In this document: in pieces, positions 1 through 7,871 of the stretch
Layout of the letters: each line of letters starts with the position of its first letter
How positions within the stretch are numbered: position 1 is the stretch's first letter
The notes under the pieces: generated by a model
The model's database searches: none
What the model was told of the DNA's origin: nothing
Seen by the model: only the letters and a program-made list of their open reading frames with translations
NCBI GenBank assembly: GCA_025356715.1
Contig: JANXRU010000106.1
Coordinates: 1-20,450, forward strand
Reading direction: 5' to 3'
From: Bacteroidota bacterium
GTDB lineage: Bacteria > Bacteroidota > Bacteroidia > B-17B0 > B-17BO
DNA: 20,450 nucleotides
Made by a program: the position numbers and the translations under genes

Positions 1-826
1 GTGCTTTTACTTCAGGATCAAGACCATTAGCTTCAACGCATTCTTTTAAATAGGCTATCTTGTATGATTTTTTTTCGTTCAAATTAGTCACATAAGCACC
101 CACTGGTTTTTGAGAAGCTGTTGTATCATACTCATCTTGTCCAGCCATCACTTCTAATAAAATAGCAGAGTCCTCTACTGTTTTAGTGATAGGCCCTATT
201 TGATCAAATGAAGAACCATATGCAATTAAACCCCAACGAGAAATTCTTCCGTAAGTTGGCTTTAATCCAACGGTTCCTGTAAACGAAGCTGGCTGACGAA
301 TACTGCCTCCTGTATCAGAACCAAGTGTAACGTGGCATAAATTAGCTGCAACAGCGACCGCAGAGCCGCCTGAAGAGCCCCCTGGTACGCAGTTTTCATT
401 TAATGGATTTAATACTTTACCAAAAGCAGAATTTTCATTACTGCTACCCATTGCAAATTCATCACAATTTAAGCGCCCTATAATAATAGCATCTTCAGCC
501 AATAAGCGTTCTACAACTGTTGATGAATAAAGCGATTCAAACCCTTCTAAAATTTTTGACGAACAAGAAACTTTATGTCCTTTGTAACAAATATTATCTT
601 TTAATCCAATAACAACACCCGCCAATTTACCTTGAGTTTTAGCCGCAATTTTCGCATCAACTAATTTAGCTTGCTCTAAGGCCGATTGCGTAAACACTTC
701 TAAAAAAGCATTTAAGTGTTTTTTGGATTCGATGGCAAGTGCTGATTCTTCTACTAATTTCACGCAAGTTGTTTTCCCTGCTAATAAATCAGTTTGTAAG
801 TTTTTAATGGTAGTAAATGTATACAC
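1..826 (-). CDS. gatA: Glutamyl/aspartyl-tRNA amidotransferase subunit A, partial (C-terminus outside window)
   Basis: GatA is the glutaminase subunit of the GatCAB complex, which converts misacylated Glu-tRNA(Gln) or Asp-tRNA(Asn) to the amide in the cytoplasm. The first 275 codons are present, of about 480 in the family. The amidase-signature triad is visible: Lys76 in GLKDNI, cis-Ser151 in the PGGSSGG loop and nucleophile Ser175 in GSDTGGSIRQPAS. The 24-residue spacing between the two serines matches characterised GatA proteins. The reading starts at a GTG (826-824) giving (M)YTFTTIKNLQ; no in-frame ATG lies near. It follows tatA on the same strand, but a terminator hairpin ends only 20 bases before this GTG, leaving little room for its own promoter. 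The family call is certain; the start is fairly sure. Confidence 0.96.
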   Translation of the reverse strand, partial: MYTFTTIKNLQTDLLAGKTTCVKLVEESALAIESKKHLNAFLEVFTQSALEQAKLVDAKIAAKTQGKLAGVVIGLKDNICYKGHKVSCSSKILEGFESLYSSTVVERLLAEDAIIIGRLNCDEFAMGSSNENSAFGKVLNPLNENCVPGGSSGGSAVAVAANLCHVTLGSDTGGSIRQPASFTGTVGLKPTYGRISRWGLIAYGSSFDQIGPITKTVEDSAILLEVMAGQDEYDTTASQKPVGAYVTNLNEKKSYKIAYLKECVEANGLDPEVKA

Positions 827-845
827 AGTTAAGGTGTTAAATAAT

Positions 846-876
846 AAAAGCGTCAATCAAACAGAAAGACGCTTTT
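846..876 (-). terminator. Hairpin terminator after tatA
   Basis: This is a perfect 9-bp inverted repeat (AAAAGCGTC / GACGCTTTT) with a 13-base loop. Read leftward, the second arm ends in TTTT followed by ATTAT, a weak U-tract. It lies 19 bases past the tatA stop and 20 bases before the gatA start, so it probably ends the tatA transcript. The arms also give T-runs in the rightward direction. Confidence 0.75.
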
Positions 877-895
877 AAAAATGGTTATCAATAAA

Positions 896-1090
896 TTATT
901 TTTTTTCTATATCGGTTGATTCTGAATTCCCGTCTTTAGCATCTTTAAATTCTTTCATTCCTTTTCCTAAACCTTTCATTAATTCAGGGATTTTTTTACC
1001 TCCAAATAATAATAAAACGATTACTAAAATGATAATAATTTCTGGGGCTCCAAGTCCGCCTAACATACCTAAGATTAATGCTTGTGTCAT
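896..1090 (-). CDS. tatA: Sec-independent (twin-arginine) translocase subunit TatA
   Basis: TatA is the pore-forming subunit of the Tat pathway, which exports folded, often cofactor-bearing proteins across the inner membrane. The 64-residue protein has the family layout: a short N-terminus, one hydrophobic helix at about residues 15-29, the Phe-Gly hinge at F29-G30, then an amphipathic helix ([20 protein letters not shown]) and a charged tail rich in Lys, Glu and Asp. The length is normal for the short Bacteroidota TatA proteins. It has its own consensus promoter just upstream (1109-1140) and a terminator after it, so it looks monocistronic. tatC is not in the window. TatA and TatE cannot be told apart here; a single copy would function as TatA. 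Confidence 0.95.
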   Translation of the reverse strand: MTQALILGMLGGLGAPEIIIILVIVLLLFGGKKIPELMKGLGKGMKEFKDAKDGNSESTDIEKK

Positions 1091-1108
1091 TGTGTAATTT
1101 TTAGGTTA

Positions 1109-1140
1109 CAAATATACGTTTTTATTAATTTGTAAGCAAA
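1109..1140 (-). promoter_or_regulatory. Bacteroidota-type promoter of tatA
   Basis: On the minus strand there is a TTTG at 1140-1137, a 20-base spacer, then TATATTTG at 1116-1109, a full match to TAnnTTTG. Transcription should start about 5 bases further on, giving a leader of roughly a dozen bases before the tatA ATG at 1090. The element overlaps the -33 region of the divergent promoter at 1129-1163. Confidence 0.75.
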
Positions 1141-1163
1141 TTAGCTAAAATCTGTTATTTTTG
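1129..1163 (+). promoter_or_regulatory. Bacteroidota-type promoter of the epimerase gene
   Basis: TATTTTTG at 1156-1163 fully matches the -7 consensus TAnnTTTG, and TTTG stands at 1129-1132, a 23-base spacer at the long end of the usual range. The -7 box contains the TTG at 1161 that a gene finder could take as a start, which argues for the ATG at 1179 and a leader of about 10 bases. Confidence 0.65.
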
Positions 1164-1178
1164 AAGAAAATAGTGTTT

Positions 1179-1586
1179 ATGATACAGAAAATAGAGCATA
1201 TAGGTATAGCAGTGAAAGACCTCAACCACTCCAACGAATTATTTAAAAAACTTTTTGGAAAAGACCATTACAAAGTTGAAGCTGTAGAAAGTGAAGGCGT
1301 TAGTACTTCTTTTTTTATGTTAGGCGAAACCAAAATAGAATTATTGCAAGCCACAAACAACGATAGTGCCATATCAAAATTTATAGAAAAAAAAGGTGAA
1401 GGCATTCATCACATTGCTTATGCGGTGGATAATATTGTAACCGAAATGAACCGCTTACAGGACGAAGGTTTTGAGATATTAAACAAAGAACCTAAGCATG
1501 GTGCCGACAATAAATTGATTTGCTTTTTACATCCTAAAAGCACGAATGGTATTTTAGTAGAACTCTGTCAGGAAAGAACAGAATAA
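1179..1586 (+). CDS. mce: Methylmalonyl-CoA epimerase
   Basis: The enzyme interconverts the (S)- and (R)-methylmalonyl-CoA epimers, linking propionyl-CoA metabolism to the B12-dependent mutase and succinyl-CoA. With the ATG at 1179 the protein has 135 residues, the usual family length, and opens with the characteristic IEHIGIAVKDL. It is a two-module VOC-fold protein. Metal ligands by comparison with the family are His7, probably Glu54 in KIELL, His78 in GEGIHHIAY and Glu128 in GILVELCQ. A longer reading from TTG at 1161 adds six residues but begins inside the -7 promoter box, so I reject it. No mutase or carboxylase gene is adjacent. The family call is very likely; glyoxalase-like relatives are the only alternative. 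Confidence 0.93.
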   Translation: MIQKIEHIGIAVKDLNHSNELFKKLFGKDHYKVEAVESEGVSTSFFMLGETKIELLQATNNDSAISKFIEKKGEGIHHIAYAVDNIVTEMNRLQDEGFEILNKEPKHGADNKLICFLHPKSTNGILVELCQERTE

Positions 1587-1649
1587 TTTCTCTAAATAGA
1601 ATTATTTATGGAAAATTAAAAGTGAGTGCATCTGTATTAAAAATTAAAT

Positions 1650-2741
1650 ATGATGCGCTATATTTTAACTCTAGTTTCCGCTTTTTTCATTCAAGCCAGT
1701 TTTTCTCAAGCCTTTGTCAATGGCAATTTCGAAAACAATTCAGCTAATAATGTTGATCAAATTAATTTATCAAACGATGCGTTAAACGCTATGTTGCCAG
1801 GAGTTACATCCTTTGGCTCTTATGGCGATGTCGACATTATCAAATCTGCTTCTTATGGCGGCAGTGGTGCTCAAGACAAATCGTGGTATATAGCATTAAC
1901 CGGCGGGGGCACTGATATTGTTGCCTTAGCTTTAACAACACCTTTAGTTGCTGGCAAAACATACAGCATTTCTTTTTATGATCGGAAAACAAGTGGATAT
2001 ATGGCAAATCCAATACAAATAGGTCTTTCCACTACAAATAGTGATTTTGGATCTGTGATTTATACCTCACCAGATGCACCTACCGATAACATTTGGACTC
2101 AGCGCACATTCACTTTTACAGCTCAGCACAAAGTACAATATATTACCGTTCAAATACCAGGTGGTAGTATTTCTGAATGGGTAAATGTCGATAATTTCGT
2201 TTTTAATAACACAACCGTTCCTCTTAAAACGATTGAAACACCAACTGTTTCTATAGTTTTAACTGATGTTAAAAAAGACACTGTTGCTATCAATAATATT
2301 AAACATAAAGATTCTACAATTGTAAAAAATGTAGATACAACGTTTATTAAAAAACCATTTTTAAAATTTAATCGCAAAAAATTTAACGGTCGAAAATTAT
2401 TAATTCAAGAAACTGTCAACGTTACAGAATCTATAATTAAATTATTGGTTTGGGACAAAAACAGAGTAGATGGCGATGTGGTATCTATTTATGTAAATGG
2501 GCAATTAATAAAAGAGAATTTAGAAGTAACAGGAACAAAAAAAGAAATCACCATTCAACTACAACTTGGTTCTAATTTCATCGTAATGGAAGCCATCAAT
2601 TTAGGGCGTGTTCCTCCAAACACAGCAGCTATAAGCATTAACAACGGCGCCAAACACAAAACAACTACCTTAATTTCTGATTTAAAAAAAAGCGGAACTG
2701 TAGAGGTTTTATATAATCCTGATGCCGTGGCCGTGAAATAA
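1650..2741 (+). CDS. Secreted two-domain beta-sandwich protein, function unknown
   Basis: I do not recognise a named family for the whole 363-residue protein. It starts with a signal peptide (MMRYILTLVSAFFIQASFSQ, cleavage near residue 20). Residues about 21-188 resemble carbohydrate-binding or DUF642-like jelly rolls: an opening FVNGNFENN, aromatic strands, and an ending WVNVDNFVF. A Lys/Thr-rich linker follows (about 190-245). Residues about 248-356 form a second compact domain with LLVWDKNRVDGDVVSIYVNGQ, NLGRVPPNTAAISI and SDLKKSGTVEVLY, a pattern I associate with exported Bacteroidota proteins. The D269-x-N271-x-x-D274-G-D276 run looks like a possible calcium loop. There is no C-terminal T9SS sorting signal and no lipobox. 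It could start at either of two adjacent ATGs. It ends 7 bases from the convergent TPR gene. Export is likely; sugar binding is only an inference. Confidence 0.8.
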   Translation: MMRYILTLVSAFFIQASFSQAFVNGNFENNSANNVDQINLSNDALNAMLPGVTSFGSYGDVDIIKSASYGGSGAQDKSWYIALTGGGTDIVALALTTPLVAGKTYSISFYDRKTSGYMANPIQIGLSTTNSDFGSVIYTSPDAPTDNIWTQRTFTFTAQHKVQYITVQIPGGSISEWVNVDNFVFNNTTVPLKTIETPTVSIVLTDVKKDTVAINNIKHKDSTIVKNVDTTFIKKPFLKFNRKKFNGRKLLIQETVNVTESIIKLLVWDKNRVDGDVVSIYVNGQLIKENLEVTGTKKEITIQLQLGSNFIVMEAINLGRVPPNTAAISINNGAKHKTTTLISDLKKSGTVEVLYNPDAVAVK

Positions 2742-2748
2742 AGGCTTT

Positions 2749-4194
2749 TTACTTACAACCATTTTTAGTCATTTCTTCCATAGCAGTAGTACTTCCAAGT
2801 GCTTTAGCTTGTTTTAAATCAGCGCAAGATCCTGGCAAATCATTCATGTATTTTTTTAATTTACCTCTAAATAAAAATGCGCGTTCCGATTTTGGGTTAA
2901 GATCAATAGATTTATTCAAATCAGCCATAGCCAAGGCATCGCTAGCAATTTGATAATAAGTAATGCCACGCTCTAACAAGGCTAATTTATATTCTGGTTT
3001 TAATTTTAGAGACTCATTAAAATCTTCAATAGCGCCATTATAATCTTTCAACATGTATCTGCTAATTCCTCTTTGATAATAGGTATCGTAAGCTTTATTG
3101 ATAGCTAATGCCGAAGTGCAGTCTTCAACAACGCCTTTATCATCTTCTAATGAATATTTTATCAAAGCTCTATAATACAAAGCAGTTTCATCACTTGCAT
3201 CTTTTCTAATTGAAACATTTAAATCTGCTAAAGCCAAAGAATATTTTTTAGAATAATAATAATTAATGCCACGCCATTTATAATGTTTTGCATCTGTTAA
3301 ATTCAATTCAATAGCTGCATTAAAATCAGATTCTGCATCTACATATCTCTCCAACTCATACTTAGCAAGCGCTCTATTATAATAAGCTACTTCTTTTTTA
3401 GGATCGAATTCAATTGCTTTTGTGTTATCAGATAATGATTTTTCGTAATTACCCATATCATAATACGCAATTGCGCGGTTATAATAGGCGGTAGCATATT
3501 TTGGTTTATGATGAATTACCGTATCATAATCGGCAATAGCTTCTTTGTATTTTTTTAAACTGATGTAATTTAGCCCTCTCCAAAAATACGTGTCATAGTA
3601 TGGTGTTATGGCTAATGATGAATTGCAATCATTAACACTTGCTTCGTAATCTTTAAGGTTATATTTTACGATAGCTCTATAATAAAAAACGTTTTCTGAA
3701 TTTTTATCTGTAACAACAGCGTCATTTAATACGCTTAATGCTTCATTGTATTTTTTTAGTTCGTTGAGTGATGCTCCTTTATATGTTAGTGCTTTCGTGT
3801 AGGTCGGGTTTAAAGATAAAGCTGTGTCAAAATCTAAAATGGCTAATTTGTAATTCGCCAACTGGTAATTTGATAATCCTCTACTATAATAGCCATCATA
3901 TTTTTTTCGACCTGCTGCAATACTTTTGGAATGTTGTACTAATGCATCTTTATAATCTTCTAACTCATAGGCGCATAAACCTCTGTTATACATAGCATTT
4001 TCGTCATTTGGGAATTTTGCTAAATATGCTGTATAATCATTGTATGCACCTTGAAAATTTTTCTCCTCATATTTCTTATATGCACTTGCAAACATAGGAT
4101 CTGTTTTATCATTATCATCGCGCCCTTTTTGAGCGAACATAAATGATGTGAAAAACACGGCCACTAATACGATTACTCCTTTTATTCTAATCAT
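2749..4194 (-). CDS. Secreted TPR-repeat protein
   Basis: The 481-residue protein has a signal peptide (hydrophobic stretch 5-20, ...FMFAQ, cleavage near 22) and then about 13 tandem 34-residue tetratricopeptide repeats from residue 33 to the end. Typical A/B helix marks recur, such as YYNRALAKYELERYVDAESDF. TPR solenoids bind partner proteins; the target cannot be told. The last repeat carries the GSCADLKQAKALGS...NGCK ending common in exported Bacteroidota TPR proteins, with Cys457 and Cys480 possibly forming a disulfide. Residues about 171-224 closely resemble 340-393, which is 170 residues (five repeats) apart and suggests an internal block duplication. It lies downstream of pfkA on the same strand with a 114-base AT-rich gap, so co-transcription is uncertain. 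Location is probably the periplasm. Confidence 0.88.
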   Translation of the reverse strand: MIRIKGVIVLVAVFFTSFMFAQKGRDDNDKTDPMFASAYKKYEEKNFQGAYNDYTAYLAKFPNDENAMYNRGLCAYELEDYKDALVQHSKSIAAGRKKYDGYYSRGLSNYQLANYKLAILDFDTALSLNPTYTKALTYKGASLNELKKYNEALSVLNDAVVTDKNSENVFYYRAIVKYNLKDYEASVNDCNSSLAITPYYDTYFWRGLNYISLKKYKEAIADYDTVIHHKPKYATAYYNRAIAYYDMGNYEKSLSDNTKAIEFDPKKEVAYYNRALAKYELERYVDAESDFNAAIELNLTDAKHYKWRGINYYYSKKYSLALADLNVSIRKDASDETALYYRALIKYSLEDDKGVVEDCTSALAINKAYDTYYQRGISRYMLKDYNGAIEDFNESLKLKPEYKLALLERGITYYQIASDALAMADLNKSIDLNPKSERAFLFRGKLKKYMNDLPGSCADLKQAKALGSTTAMEEMTKNGCK

Positions 4195-4308
4195 CTTTAT
4201 TTGTTTTAATTAATTCTTTATTTTTCTCAATACACTCTTTTTTCTTTGTAACTCAATATTTATTTGTTTTTAACATAGGATTTATTTTAAATTCAAAACT
4301 AATAAAAT

Positions 4309-5289
4309 TTATGCTGATAAAATATCCAAGATATTCAACATCTCTGGATTCAATTCGTCAATGTGTTTTACAGCATCTTTAAATGGTGTATAACATACCT
4401 TCTTATTTACAATGCCTATCATTTCATTATTATGGCCTAGTTTTAAAGCATTAACAGCATAATATCCCATTAAACTTGCATTTACTCTTTCCATGCATGT
4501 TGGATTTCCTCCACGTTGAATATGTCCCAAAATGGTAACTCTCACATCAAATTCTGGGCATTCGTTTTTTATTATTTTTGATACCTCAACAGCTCCTCCT
4601 GTTTCATCCCCTTCGGCTACAATCACAATTTTACTTGATTTTGTTTTACGCCAAAGTTTTTTCTTACTTAATAATATTTCTAAATCATTTTTTCGTTCAG
4701 GAATTAAAATGGCTTCAGCTCCACAAGCAATCGCAGATCTTAAGGCTATTAATCCAGCATCTCGCCCCATTACTTCAACTACAAAAATGCGATCATGACT
4801 ATCGGCGGTATCTCTAATTTTGTCAATGGCTTCTGTTACATTATTAATAGCGGTATCGTAGCCTATCGTAAAATCAGTCCCAACTAAATCATTATCTATG
4901 GTACCTGGACAACCTACTGTTTTAACAGAATGGTATTTACTAAACTCATTCGCACCTTTAAAACTCCCATCACCTCCTATAACAATAAATCCATCTAATT
5001 GATGTTTTTCAAATGTTTGAGCAGCATGCTTCATCCCATCTTCTGTCATAAAACGCTTACTTCTAGCTGTTTTTAAAATGGTACCACCTCGGTGTATAAT
5101 ATTAGCTACTTTTTCGGTTGTTAAATTCACAAAATCATTATCCATAATGCCTTCATAACCTCTATAAAAACCTACCACTTCAATGTTTTCAGAACAAGCC
5201 GTTCTCACAATAGCTCTAATACAGGCGTTCATGCCAGACGAATCTCCTCCAGAGGTAATTAATCCGATTTTTTTTATTTGTTTATGCAT
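4309..5289 (-). CDS. pfkA: ATP-dependent 6-phosphofructokinase
   Basis: PfkA phosphorylates fructose 6-phosphate to the 1,6-bisphosphate, the committed step of glycolysis. From the ATG at 5289 the protein has 326 residues (MHKQIKKIGLITSGGD), close to the 320 of E. coli PfkA. Visible motifs are GGDSSGMNA (14-22), GGDGS (105-109), PGTIDND (128-134, catalytic Asp132), MGR (174-176), Glu226, Arg250 and HIQRGG (256-261). Glycines in GGDGS and PGTIDND, rather than the Asp and Lys of pyrophosphate enzymes, indicate an ATP donor. Ser18 replaces the usual Pro of GGD(S/A)PGMNA. Arginines in the position of allosteric R21 and R25 are kept. A longer TTG-initiated reading from 5307 adds MSIKFT and is less likely. 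No perfect TAnnTTTG is seen upstream. Confidence 0.96.
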   Translation of the reverse strand: MHKQIKKIGLITSGGDSSGMNACIRAIVRTACSENIEVVGFYRGYEGIMDNDFVNLTTEKVANIIHRGGTILKTARSKRFMTEDGMKHAAQTFEKHQLDGFIVIGGDGSFKGANEFSKYHSVKTVGCPGTIDNDLVGTDFTIGYDTAINNVTEAIDKIRDTADSHDRIFVVEVMGRDAGLIALRSAIACGAEAILIPERKNDLEILLSKKKLWRKTKSSKIVIVAEGDETGGAVEVSKIIKNECPEFDVRVTILGHIQRGGNPTCMERVNASLMGYYAVNALKLGHNNEMIGIVNKKVCYTPFKDAVKHIDELNPEMLNILDILSA

Positions 5290-5516
5290 TGTAAATTTAA
5301 TAGACAACCTTTAAATATTCACTTATAATAAGAGTTTAAAGCGAAGTTTGTGATAGATTAGGGTAATATAAATAGGTTAGATAACTAAATTAAAGGTACT
5401 ATTTTTCTAATAATTAGTGTCATTTTTGCACCTATTTTGTCCATTTTAGGGAAGTAAAATATGGCTTTTATTTGCATATTTTTACTATATTTACCCCCTA
5501 ACTAACCACTAAACAA

Positions 5517-6479
5517 ATGATTTATCTTGATTTTGAAAAACCAATTCAGGAGCTTGCAGAAGAATTAGAAAAACTTAAAAGCGTTGCCGAAAAAAGCAAA
5601 GTTGATATGAGTAGCTCTATCGCTGAGTTGGAAGCAAAAATACTTTCTAAACGCGAAGAAATTTTTTCTAATCTTACTCCCTGGCAACGCGTACAAGTAA
5701 GCCGCCACCCAGAAAGGCCTTACACTTTAGCTTATATTGATGCTGTTTCTAATGGTTCTTTTATTGAATTACATGGTGATAGAACCGTAGGCGATGATAA
5801 AGCTATGGTTGGTGGATTTGGAGATGTTGATGGTCAAACTGTTATGTTTATTGGTCAACAAAAAGGCATCAATACTAAAATGCGTCAAATTCGTCGCTTT
5901 GGAATGGCAAATCCAGAAGGATATCGTAAAGCTTTACGCTTAATGAAAATGGCCGAAAAATTTAATAAGCCAATCGTTACTTTTATTGACACGCCTGGTG
6001 CATATCCTGGTTTGGAAGCAGAAGAACGTGGACAAGGCGAAGCAATTGCGCGAAATTTATTAGAAATGTGCCAGTTGAAAGTGCCTGTTATTTGTATTAT
6101 TATAGGTGAAGGTGCCAGTGGCGGTGCATTAGGAATAGGTATTGGCGATAAAGTGTTAATGCTTGAAAATACTTGGTATTCTGTTATTTCACCCGAATCG
6201 TGTTCATCTATTTTATGGCGCAGTTGGAGTTTTAAAGAAACTGCCGCAGCAGCATTAAAATTAACAGCTGATGATATGAGTGCTAATGGATTAATTGACG
6301 GTATTGTTAAAGAACCACTAGGTGGGGTTCATAACGATCCACAACAAATGTTTACAACCATTAAGGCAGAAATTTTAAAACATTTAGCAACATTAAAAAA
6401 ACAAACCCCAGAGGATCGAATTTCTGCTCGAATTGAAAAGTTTAGCAACATGGGCGTTACACATGAATTAGAAGATTAA
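5517..6479 (+). CDS. accA: Acetyl-CoA carboxylase carboxyltransferase subunit alpha
   Basis: AccA and AccD form the carboxyltransferase that moves the carboxyl from biotin on AccB to acetyl-CoA, giving malonyl-CoA for fatty-acid synthesis. The 320-residue length equals that of E. coli AccA. An N-terminal coiled-coil-like helix (about 8-50) is followed by [19 protein letters not shown], then the crotonase-fold core with [18 protein letters not shown] (126-143), [25 protein letters not shown] (156-180) and the oxyanion-type loop [10 protein letters not shown] (197-206), followed by [10 protein letters not shown]. It is the first gene of a plus-strand run with efp 34 bases behind. The 227-base AT-rich gap to the divergent pfkA must hold its promoter; I see TATATTTA, a one-mismatch -7 box, about 20 bases before the ATG, but no well-spaced -33. 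Confidence 0.97.
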   Translation: MIYLDFEKPIQELAEELEKLKSVAEKSKVDMSSSIAELEAKILSKREEIFSNLTPWQRVQVSRHPERPYTLAYIDAVSNGSFIELHGDRTVGDDKAMVGGFGDVDGQTVMFIGQQKGINTKMRQIRRFGMANPEGYRKALRLMKMAEKFNKPIVTFIDTPGAYPGLEAEERGQGEAIARNLLEMCQLKVPVICIIIGEGASGGALGIGIGDKVLMLENTWYSVISPESCSSILWRSWSFKETAAAALKLTADDMSANGLIDGIVKEPLGGVHNDPQQMFTTIKAEILKHLATLKKQTPEDRISARIEKFSNMGVTHELED

Positions 6480-6513
6480 GAAAATAAAATATATAACACG
6501 CAATTAAAAAAAC

Positions 6514-7080
6514 ATGGCAGATACTGGCGATATAAACATAGGGTCAATTATTAAATTTAATGGAGAAATTATGCAGGTTATAGAGTGGCAACATCGTACT
6601 CCTGGTAATTTACGTGCATTTTATCAAGGTAAAATGCGTAACTTAATTAACGGTAAACAAATAGAAAACCGCTTTAGAAGTGGCGAGGCAGTTGAATTGG
6701 TTCGAGTAGAATATAAACAAATGCAATACATATATGCTGAAGGTGATTTTGCTGTAGTAATGGACAAAGAAACCTTTGAACAAGTTTATGTTCCAATCAA
6801 ATTATTCGGAGATAGTTTTCAATTCTTGAAAGAAGAAATGGAAGTAAAAGTTTCTTTTCAAGATGGCGACACCGTAATCTTAGCTGAAGCTCCAACATTT
6901 GTTACTTGTACTATTGCATACGCAGAACCTGGAATGAAAGGTGATACTGCCACAAATACATTAAAGCCCGCTACACTTGATACAGGAGCGGTTGTAAACG
7001 TTCCGTTATTTTGTAATGAAGGCGATTTAGTAAAAGTAGATACACGAACTGCTAGTTATGTGGAGCGTGTAAAAAAATAA
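6514..7080 (+). CDS. efp: Elongation factor P with a non-canonical loop tip
   Basis: EF-P enters the ribosomal E site and rescues stalls at proline stretches. The 188-residue protein has the three-barrel layout: KOW-like N-domain (1-65), OB domain (about 66-128) and C-terminal domain with the signature EPGMKGDTATNTLKPATLDTGAVVNVPLF. The oddity is the N-domain loop that reaches the peptidyl-transferase centre. It reads H27-R-T-P-G-N-L-R-A-F36, so Asn32 stands where E. coli has the modified Lys34 and Pseudomonas its rhamnosylated Arg32. The standard lysyl, aminopentanol or rhamnosyl modifications therefore cannot occur at this position. Arg34, two residues later, is the nearest basic side chain. 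The rest is intact and full length, so it is probably functional. It sits between accA and an envelope gene in one run. Confidence 0.95.
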   Translation: MADTGDINIGSIIKFNGEIMQVIEWQHRTPGNLRAFYQGKMRNLINGKQIENRFRSGEAVELVRVEYKQMQYIYAEGDFAVVMDKETFEQVYVPIKLFGDSFQFLKEEMEVKVSFQDGDTVILAEAPTFVTCTIAYAEPGMKGDTATNTLKPATLDTGAVVNVPLFCNEGDLVKVDTRTASYVERVKK

Positions 7081-7116
7081 TTTTGTTTCCTAAAACAATA
7101 CTATCTTTAATTATAA

Positions 7117-7869
7117 ATGTTTAAATCCTTATTATATACAACTCTATTTTTACTCGCAGTAAATTTGGGCTTTTCTCAAAGCACCTCTCAAGCGGTTGCT
7201 GCCGGTCAGGATCCAAATGTGTTGTATAGAAATGAAGGTGCTTTTGGGATTTTTGCACATAGCAGAGGTTTTGGGATTAATTATATGAGATCGAAACATA
7301 TTACTGGAACTCGCAAAAAACTATTTGAAATTGAAGCATTAAACATGAATCATCCGAAAGAAATTAAAATTTCAAATGGCTCTGATAACTCTAAACGTTT
7401 TAAATACGGGAAACTTAATAATATTTTTTTACTACGAGCAGGCATAGGTTATCAAACTACTATTTTTAAAAAAGCTGACAGAAAATCTGTTGAAATAAGA
7501 ACTGCTTATTTTGTAGGTGCCAATATCACTTTTGCAAAACCAACATACGTCTTAGTTTATAGAGAAAATGCAAGAGGAAAATATCAAGAATCCGTAAAGT
7601 ATGATCCAGATAAATACACGCTTGATAGTATTGCCGGTAAAGGCCCTTTAATTGATGGCCTTGGTGAGTTAAAAATTTACCCTGGGCTTTACGCCAAAGC
7701 AAATTTGAGCTTCGAATATGCTCCTTATTCTAATAAAGTAAAAGCTATAGAAACAGGAATTATCTTCGACTTCTATCCAAAAGCTCTTCCAATAATGGCT
7801 CGTAACCCCGCCGAAAATTTTATTATTACCGTTTACATTGGCTTTGTTTTCGGAAAAAAATGGTTTTAA
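7117..7869 (+). CDS. Probable outer-membrane beta-barrel protein
   Basis: The 250-residue protein begins with a signal peptide ([20 protein letters not shown], cleavage near Q21). The rest alternates polar and aromatic/hydrophobic residues in short strands separated by polar turns, for example [34 protein letters not shown] and YFVGANITF. It ends in [16 protein letters not shown], with a terminal Phe as in many outer-membrane barrels. This suggests a barrel of eight to ten strands; I recognise no specific family and no enzyme motif. It is 36 bases behind efp and its stop lies next to, or overlaps, the lipA start, so it is likely co-transcribed with both. The role is unknown; barrel assignment is an inference from strand pattern. 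Confidence 0.75.
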   Translation: MFKSLLYTTLFLLAVNLGFSQSTSQAVAAGQDPNVLYRNEGAFGIFAHSRGFGINYMRSKHITGTRKKLFEIEALNMNHPKEIKISNGSDNSKRFKYGKLNNIFLLRAGIGYQTTIFKKADRKSVEIRTAYFVGANITFAKPTYVLVYRENARGKYQESVKYDPDKYTLDSIAGKGPLIDGLGELKIYPGLYAKANLSFEYAPYSNKVKAIETGIIFDFYPKALPIMARNPAENFIITVYIGFVFGKKWF

Positions 7870-7871
7870 TT

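Noticed and set aside
4294..4301. Minus-strand TAGTTTTG, a -7-like box before the TPR gene
   Set aside because: It lies about 100 bases from the ATG and has no TTTG at a suitable distance; a chance match in AT-rich DNA is likely.
5290..5307. TTG-initiated extension of pfkA (MSIKFT)
   Set aside because: The ATG at 5289 gives the family length and N-terminus; TTG starts are rare and nothing supports one here.
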